Origin: Phylloscopus collybita
Taxonomy: Eukaryota > Chordata > Aves > Passeriformes > Phylloscopidae
Reading direction: 5' to 3'
Assembly: GCA_027886175.1 (NCBI GenBank)
Contig: JAJNNQ010000137.1
Location: 8,250,001-8,314,000, forward strand
DNA length: 64,000 nt
This document shows, one piece after another, positions 1 through 64,000 of this stretch; within the stretch, counting starts at the first letter, position 1; each line of letters opens with the position of its first letter. Under the pieces are notes generated by a model. It was not told where the DNA came from. It saw only the letters and a list, made by a program, of their open reading frames with translations, and made no database searches. The translations under genes and the position numbers were made by a program.

Positions 1-56787
<56,787 letters not shown>

Positions 56788-56931
56788 GCTACATTACCTC
56801 TAGGAACCTCATCCAAGTAGAAACTTGTATAGACAGATAACTGGAAAAAAATGCAATATTCATGAACTTTTTCATGGCATTATGTGGATGTTTACAAGAG
56901 TGGAAAGTTCAAACAGTTTCCACTAGGTTTA

Positions 56932-56937
56932 AATAAA
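56932..56937 (+). terminator. Proximal polyadenylation signal AATAAA (candidate)
   Basis: AATAAA 145 bases after the stop, followed by pyrimidine-rich CTTTCC and TCCTTCCTCTCTGC but little GT-rich sequence. If used, it would give a very short 3' UTR. Confidence 0.3.
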
Positions 56938-59314
56938 ATCCATTTCTAACTTTCCTAGCAAGTCCTTCCTCTCTGCTCTGATTCTAAAACCAGAATGACC
57001 AGAGTTTCAAGGATGGTAACTCACCTGGACCTAACTTACTGCTCAAAAACTTCTGCAAGTATTCAGCAGGCAAGTTTTGCTTTCTCTTTTGACAGAGATA
57101 CAAAGAAAATGCTGTATTTCATGCTGTCATCTTACAGAAAAGAAAAGCAAGCCCCACCTTTCATCATCAGCACTACCATTTCTAGACTTATATAAAACTG
57201 CATGAACTCATTAAGCTGATGAACATCTAAGCACGTGATTGGACACAAGGATTTTGTTCTTGTTTTGTCTACCAGTTCTCCTGTTTATATGTGCTAGAAG
57301 AGGAAAAACAATACTGAATGAGATTGATTGTAGAAATCTGAACAACATAAGCCATCTATCATCTGGAAGAAAAAAATGTGGAGTACACTGGCCTACTACT
57401 GATGACTTCTTTCAGCTTTGATCTAAAGATGTATTTTATTAAAAGTATAATTTAAATGTACCATGAAAAAATATGCAGCAAACATTAGCTCCTTTCTAAA
57501 ATAGATTAGACTTTTTTGTCTTAGATATTGTACTTTCTAATTATTGGTTTAGAGGAAAAAATACAACTTCCAATTATGACTGCTTTACCCTTGTATTTGG
57601 GAAAACTTTGAGGGGAGCTGGTCACACTGCATTTAACCTCTTTCCCTGTCAGTAATCTATATGACATGTAACTTCAAAGCAATTTAAAAACTAAGCTATT
57701 TTAACATGAAAGTCACTGTATAGGATGGAAGTATTCTGCATTCTGTTTCTCTAAGTATGGTATTTGAAATTATTCAACTTGTATAATACCTTGCTATAGA
57801 TTGAACCAATGAAGAGGAGAGCATTGATTTTCAGTTGTATATTTTTTTTTTAATTAAAGAAACAAATAGCATTAAAATACCCTCTGCTAATTTCACTCTT
57901 GCTTTCTTGGTTCGTATTTGTGAATGCTAATATTTAAATACTGATGCTCATAGACTGTCATGTATCCATGAGCAAAGCTCACATTCAGTTTAAGGAGTTG
58001 TGTTCCCAGCTCTGTGGTAGAGATTTGTCCACATTACTGACTCTCAGTGCTCTGTTCTTTCTGTGGGCCAGATCACCAAAATGCAAAGAAACAGCATTAG
58101 GCCACATAAAAAAACAACCCCAAAGCCAGCTCCCCATTTTAAGATCTGAGGGACAGTTTTATCTGTGGGTGAAATCTGCTGAAGTAATAAAGTGGTGAAG
58201 TTCAGCTTAAGACTAGTTTATACTAACAGAAAATTTGGTCCTGCACTTCTGTCTTATTCTATATACAGGAGAGCAACAAGGTAAAACAGACAATGTGCTT
58301 GCATCACGAGTGTCAGTTTAGGTTTATAAGTAGTGGATTTATTCACCTCAGCACAGATGTGCCTTTGGTCCCCAGTTCTATGGTGTCCAGTTCTTTTGAG
58401 ATCATCTTTCTCCAGCCTCCCATATTTTACCTTGGTAGAGTCTGTAAATGACATAATTTCAAGTAATGTCATTGTGGGGAAAATTACTAGAACAAAATCC
58501 TTAGTTTGCTAAAGGAGCTTTTATATAAAAGTGTGTCTGCACTGATGACTGAACTGTTTTGTTGTTATTCACTCTGTGGTATTTAATTTATCAATTTATT
58601 GCTACACTATCAATCAGCCTTATCAGATACAATAAAACACGACTGCTGTGACAGTGTCTTTCACAGTGTGCCCCTGTCTCCTTGCCACTCACTAATTCAA
58701 GTATCCTTCTGCTTGCAAGTGAAGCCTTGGCTTCTTGCCTCTGCAGAAATTGGATTTTCACTAACAGCCGAGTTACTTCAGTCCTCTTTGAATCCTTTGG
58801 AGGGGATGAGCTTGCAGGATTTTTTTGTCATTTAATTCTTTAGAAAAAAAAGTCATTGAATAGGCTAGGACAAGGCTGTAGGGCCATGATTTAAGAAAGC
58901 ACTTGGGAATTTATTTTTAAAGCAGCTTTAAGTCTCTCCTATGTTTAACCTGACTCTTGTGAACTTCAGTATGCTGGTAAATTCCCATTATTTCATGATG
59001 TGCTGAATATGGATGAATTAAAACATATGTTCAACGATGTGTTTTTCTGTACAGAAGTATTAATTTTTCAGTTCAGCTTATGGTTAATTTCTGACCACTG
59101 TTGTCAAATGAATTATTTAATTTTAATCACAGAACACTCTTTAGCCTTTTGTGAAGGGCTACTGTGTACTATCTAGTTACTACAATACTCTTTCTTAAAA
59201 AAGGAAACCATTTTAAAATGAACCTTGGAGAATTCAGTGGGAAAAATACAAATTGATTTCAATAGACCCCAAATCACTTTGTTTCCTTTTTTATAGATTC
59301 ATGTAATTGCTATG

Positions 59315-59353
59315 TCGTTGGTGGTGTTTTTTGGTTTTTTGTTTTTTTTTTTC
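59315..59353 (+). repeat. G/T-rich low-complexity tract
   Basis: CGTTGGTGGTGTTTTTTGG followed by T runs, of the same type as the tracts at 28.2 and 48.2 kb. Confidence 0.85.
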
Positions 59354-60177
59354 TCATGTTCATAGCAACTGGTTCTATAGCAACTTGCTACAAAAAGAAA
59401 CTGAACCTAAACCATCCTCTTTCACAATGCATGAAGAGGAAACAAAGTCAGAATTCTAAGATACATTTTTCTATACAGAGGAAGATAATCTGTGGGAACA
59501 AAATTATAGAAGTTGCAACATTTTTACCATGACCTGGAGTAGCATTGAACAATTGATATGATCATATCTTACAAACTTCAACCCAGTCTTCACTGACATG
59601 AGTAGTTTTGTTTAAGTTTTTTGTATTTGTTTATATAAAGAAGAGGGCAAAAGATCAAGCCAACAGTAGAAATTTTTGATTTTTAGGTTCATGTTATGGT
59701 CAAGTTAAAGCAACATGTAATACTGATGTGAACTTTTTTTCAGAAAGCATAGGCCTTAATAAATTAATGTGTAGAAAGATGCCCTGCAGCTTCAGTAAGA
59801 TTCATACCTCCATTTATGTCATTATTGTTTAAAACAACATAAAGTTTGAAAATAAAGATTAAAATGGTATTTCTGTAAATGGCCAATAAACCCTCTAAAC
59901 CTCTAGTTACAGACTTCAGAAAAAGTAGGTAAAAAGTTGTGTTTAAGCTGGAGAGAATTTATAACCAGAAAGATCTATTTTCATTTGTTTTGTTCCATCT
60001 GCACGGAACAAAAATATATTGAATCTTATTGTTACTCATCTACTCTTTGCACTTGCACAGATCACTGAAATGGGAATTTGTTCTATGGCTCCTAAAAACT
60101 GTATGGTTATGTTAAACTATAACATCAAACAGAGAAAATGTGCATCTTTGCAAAACAAAGTTAAATCTTCATGACCC

Positions 60178-60183
60178 AATAAA
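60178..60183 (+). terminator. Distal polyadenylation signal AATAAA (candidate)
   Basis: CCCAATAAAGTCACTATG is followed by an A10 run and then TG-containing sequence (ATGCATGTGAATG) and a T-rich stretch, a normal layout for a cleavage site. It is preceded by about 3.4 kb of putative UTR. Confidence 0.45.
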
Positions 60184-60625
60184 GTCACTATGTAAAAAAA
60201 AAATAAATTAAATGCATGTGAATGCGCATTTACTGTTCCTTTTTATGTATTATTTAGTGAATATCAATGGTATGTGTTTAATAGTTCAGTTTTTGCTACC
60301 TACACATTAGTCAAAAGAGATGTAAATATTTTTGACTAGATAAGGAGGTACAGTGTAAAGTACTGTTATCTAGAGGTACTCCATTTCGGTGTGTTCAGCA
60401 AGATACTAAAATACAAGATTTTACCACACAGGTGATGAGGTGGTTTATTTGCTATAGCAGTGTCTGAGTTGTGCGCTTATTCTTTAAACGCATTCCTCAC
60501 TAGGTAGGAAATAATTCCACTTCTGTATTTATCACTTCAATTCAGATGGGAACTAGAAAACTGGAGAGAAAGTGTAATGAAACTGCTGCTGTAAATTATT
60601 TCTTTTAGCATGTATTCAGTTGTTA

Positions 60626-60631
60626 AATAAA
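60626..60631 (+). terminator. Distal polyadenylation signal AATAAA (candidate)
   Basis: AATAAACATTTCTTCCAAAT, then a T/GT-rich segment TTCAGTGTCTTGACTGTTT at 60654-60672, the best downstream element among the candidates. Beyond this point I see no further evidence of transcript sequence. Confidence 0.45.
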
Positions 60632-60659
60632 CATTTCTTCCAAATATTTGAAGTTCAGT

Positions 60660-63600
60660 GTCTTGACTGTTTAGACGGAAATGTACCCTGTAACCTTCAT
60701 GAGCATATGGAGTGCATTGTTGCCAATATAATGCTATCAATGTGTATGAGCTCTGTTTATTAGGCCAGAAGGATTGCTATTTGTATTAATGACATTTTTT
60801 GTTTCTTTTTTGGAGACTATAAACTAATAAGTCTGAAATGAAAGGCATTAACTTATCTTCAGCCTATCTTTTGGCACAGTTACTGAGCTTGTGCAGATAA
60901 AACCACATATATACACACCCCCACTCTCCCCTCTGCCCATGAACCAAACTGTAAATCAGCCTGGAAAACATGTGAATATGAGCAAGTTGCTGTACTTGAT
61001 GAAATTTCACTCTGTGCAATGCTAATGGCTTAGAACAGCTATGCTGCTTCCCTTTGGAAACTGGCTTGCACAGAAAGCAAGTGGAATAAATCATGTTCTG
61101 TCTGTTATCAACCTACCCTTGTATCCTTAGGTAAACTTAGCAGCTGTTTGGAAGTGCTTAGGGGCTCCATCTAAAAGTCATGTGCTGTGGCAGTAGGCAT
61201 TGGCAAACAGCTAATAAGACAAAAGGCTGTTCTGGAAAGCATGAAGTTTAAATATACCAGACAAGAAATGGAGGAAGGAAAGTATTATTTCCATTTAGCA
61301 CATACAGAATTGAAGAATTAACCAGTACAACTGAGCCATCACTATTCCACTCAGCCACACCCATGCTACTTCCTATAAAGCAAGGAAAGAGGAGTCTGGT
61401 TCAAAAGGATGCTGTAAGGATATTTTATGGTTACTATTGTTTTCTGAAATTGGAAATAAGCCCTCAGCAGCAGCCAAGCAACTCAGTGGGTTACAAAAGA
61501 TGCTGCAAATGCAAAAAGGACAAAATGAATATGGTACGCCCTGAATCCACTGATTAAAAAAGTGGTAATTTTATATTTCTGTGATGAGTGCACAGCTTAT
61601 AAATACAGAGAAAGGCCCTTGTTTCTGGATGCAGCCACACTGTGGCCTTTGCTAGAATTCCCTGCAGAGTACAGCTAAAATGAATGTCCTCTGTTACTGC
61701 TCTGTATGTTGCCAGGAATGTACAGTGCCCAGGGGTCACCTTCAATGACAACGAGTGGGAAGAAAGAGGAAACATTTCAGATTTTAGGCTTATTTGTTCT
61801 TATCTACAAATGTACAGATAGGTAGATATACATTTAAACAGCCAGTTTTCATTAAGATGAAATCCTCTTTCCTCTGAAGGATTTGAGGCTCTAGATGTAA
61901 TTCTAGTACACCTCTGAATACGTTTGGCGGCTTCAGCTATAAATTGTTAAAAATGTTTCCTCTGTGAAGACTGAAACACACTATTTTGTTTCCTGAGAGG
62001 CCACATTCACTGAGCTCCCCATCAAACATCCATTTAATGGCAGGCAAAGTTACAATGTTTTTTCCAAAGCATAAAACAAAGGGACTATTATCACTAGAAT
62101 GCTCAGTAACAGGATACAAGCAGATCAGAGTATTAGTGACTCAGCCAGCTTCTTTGCTCCCCATAAAAACTTGCATGAAAGGTTGGAGGAGCTTCATAGA
62201 AAAACTAGAAACTATGGAGAAGAGGCCTTATTTGGGATCTTTTTGTCCTGGAATTTGTAAAAGGTTGACGTTTTGAAGAACTTCAGAATGATCTGAGCTA
62301 AATCCCAAAGCTTTAGTGAAGCAGTATCCAAACTGAAAAAGTTTCACTTAGGTTAAGAAAGCAAACCCCCATTTCTCTCTTAGCGATTTTTCACCTCTCA
62401 GGAAATGGGTTTCCACTTGCCTCAATATTAACCCAAAGTCGGTATATGGTTTCTACAGTCCTTGTTGAAAGTTATTCTCTTCTTTGACACACCTGGAACC
62501 CCATTTCTGATGACCAGCCCTCCTTGAGTTGCTTTTGTGTGCAGGTGCTCCTGTCAAACTATCAGCCTTCCGCTCTTGTGACATCTGTTAATACTAGGCC
62601 TAAAAATGTCCCATTCTCAAGCACAGGTATAAAATCAGGCCTTGGTGGGCAGCAAAAAACAAGTCTTCATTGAGCTATGAGGTGCCATGCAAGAATATCT
62701 GTCAGGAGGTTTTAAGGGATGGAAAGTTTCTGGTGTGGGGGCAGTAAGGGGTCTCTGAGGACCTGCCAGCCAGAGCCTGACCCCCACATCCAGGACAGGG
62801 TAGGCAAGGGGACAGCTGGGGCAGCTCCAGCCCCTGGCTTCAGGCACATCTCCTGAGCATCAGTCCCCTGGGGGATTTGGCTTGACACACCCCATGGGCA
62901 GGCTTGTGTGGGATTGGAGGTGGAGTCCTGCAGCCTCTCTGGGGCAGGCACTGAGTGCCAGGGGCTGCAGTTGGGTCTGGGGCTCTGGGCAGGGTGGGAT
63001 GAGCCCTGAAGTGGGCTGGGTCATTAGGGCCCCTGAGTGCAGTCAGGTGAACCTGGTGCTTGCAGCCAAGGAGGCTCAAACATCCTTCCTGAATAGCTTT
63101 AATCACCCCAGGTCACTTGTCTTCCACACTCAGAGTCAGTTTTCTGCCTTCTGAAAGCCTACAATAAACCAACAGTACTGTAACAGCAAAACTTGCTTCC
63201 AATTTGATGGGCTCAGTGTAGTTAATGTTGAAATAAAAAGGTAAATGTACACCAAGCAGTTACTAAGAATTATTGTACACAGGATCATAACACTTTTTCT
63301 TTAATCAGAGATGACCTCATGAAGATAAAGATGTGGCCTCCCCCTGTGTGAGCCTGCCAGGTCTGCCTGTGCACAGCCACATTCAACAGAGCTGCATCTG
63401 AGGCACCTGGGACAGGTTTTAAAGGATGAATCTGATTTCATGAACAGGCTCAATAATTTTTCAGGCATTCCACCTTAAGCCTGGTGTAAATTAAATCTGA
63501 TGCTATGTCCTGAGAACAAAACTCTTCATTTCACCTCTCAACATGGGGTACCCCTGCAGCCTGTATTGCTTTTATGCTTTATCCAAAAATATTGTATTCA

Positions 63601-64000
63601 TTTCTCTGTGAGTTTCATGGTCATCTTTTCTTCTAAGCATGTTAACATGAATTGTGATTGTTTATGCAGAGGCAAATGAAGGTGCATGTTTCTGCATGGA
63701 AAAAGGATAAAAAGACTGTGGCAATTCTGTTAGATCTACTACATCAAGTAAATATCAAATATGACTTGAACTTCTCATTTCTTGCTATATCTGTGGGCAG
63801 GAGAGGAAAAGAGCAGACAAAAGAAATACAGACACTTCAGCTATGTTTTGCAATCATAATTTCCTTAAGCCCTTAAGTTTCATGTGTCACTTTTTTTCTG
63901 GGCTTGTAGCACTACATAGAAAGCATGCATTCCTACAAACTGCTTTTGCTGAACAATACTACACTGAATAGCTCCATAAATCACACCAAACAGATGAACT
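60660..64000. other. Intergenic sequence downstream of SEMA3A
   Basis: No gene or transposon recognised on either strand. AATAAA hexamers also occur at 61085 and 63163, so a longer transcript cannot be excluded. A GC-rich block lies at 62690-63110 within otherwise AT-rich DNA. Confidence 0.6.
62690..63110. other. GC-rich, CpG-poor block
   Basis: About 420 bp rich in GGGG, CCCC, CTGGGG and CAGCC words with almost no CpG, set in AT-rich flanks. Short open frames on both strands are a by-product of the low stop-codon content. It is not a classic CpG island. It could be part of an unrecognised repeat or a local GC-biased patch. Confidence 0.5.

Larger units (their letters stand above)
56788..60650 (+). 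other. SEMA3A: Probable SEMA3A 3' UTR
   Basis: Non-coding AT-rich sequence after the stop. Several AATAAA hexamers follow (56932, 59851, 59885, 60178, 60626). Long 3' UTRs of several kb are known for SEMA3A in mammals, which favours a distal end at about 60.2 or 60.65 kb, with 56932 a possible short form. It contains a Pumilio-type TGTAAATA at 60321-60328 and a G/T tract at 59315-59353. No splice or coding feature seen. The exact end cannot be fixed from sequence alone. Confidence 0.5.

Noticed and set aside
62635..63154. Several overlapping open frames on both strands
   Set aside because: They lie in a GC-rich block with few stop codons by composition; no family match and Pro/Gly/Ala-rich content typical of non-coding GC-rich DNA.

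Overview
The window is vertebrate nuclear DNA and carries the 3' part of one gene, semaphorin-3A (SEMA3A, first described in chick as collapsin-1), on the + strand. Twelve coding exons join in a single unbroken frame and encode the last 588 residues plus the stop codon. All internal junctions are GT-AG. The upstream exons (signal peptide and the start of the Sema domain, about 184 residues) lie outside the left edge. The composition is that of an AT-rich, gene-poor region with large introns. Two transposon families point to a bird: a 5'-truncated CR1 LINE, and a tRNA-Ile-derived SINE with a CR1 tail of the TguSINE1 type, a family known from passerines. A songbird or a close relative is therefore the best guess.

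Layout: partial exon at 1-116; a 22.7 kb intron (117-22837) with an ancient CR1 fossil, microsatellites and several candidate conserved non-coding blocks; a cluster of four exons at 22838-25662; then exons at 31045-31264, 36273-36364, 39086-39127, 44657-44814, 48939-49006 and 54654-54796; the last coding exon at 56332-56787. The 3' UTR probably runs to about 60.2 or 60.65 kb, where AATAAA signals lie. From about 60.7 to 64 kb I recognise no gene.

The encoded protein is a secreted axon-guidance cue. The exons provide, in order, most of the Sema beta-propeller, the cysteine-rich PSI module, a furin site split across an intron (Lys-Arg-Arg-Thr-Arg-Arg), an Ig-like domain with both cysteines, the interchain cysteine used for dimerisation (about residue 723), and the basic C-terminal tail with a second furin site. 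These parts serve neuropilin/plexin signalling and proteolytic control of activity.

The most unusual observation is a perfect 28-bp tandem duplication at 111-166 that copies the 5' splice site of the first visible exon. The second donor, if used, would put a stop codon two codons into the extension. I found no bacterial, CRISPR, rRNA or functional tRNA features, and no novel multi-gene system; the other open frames look like chance frames, low-complexity sequence or frames overlapping real exons.
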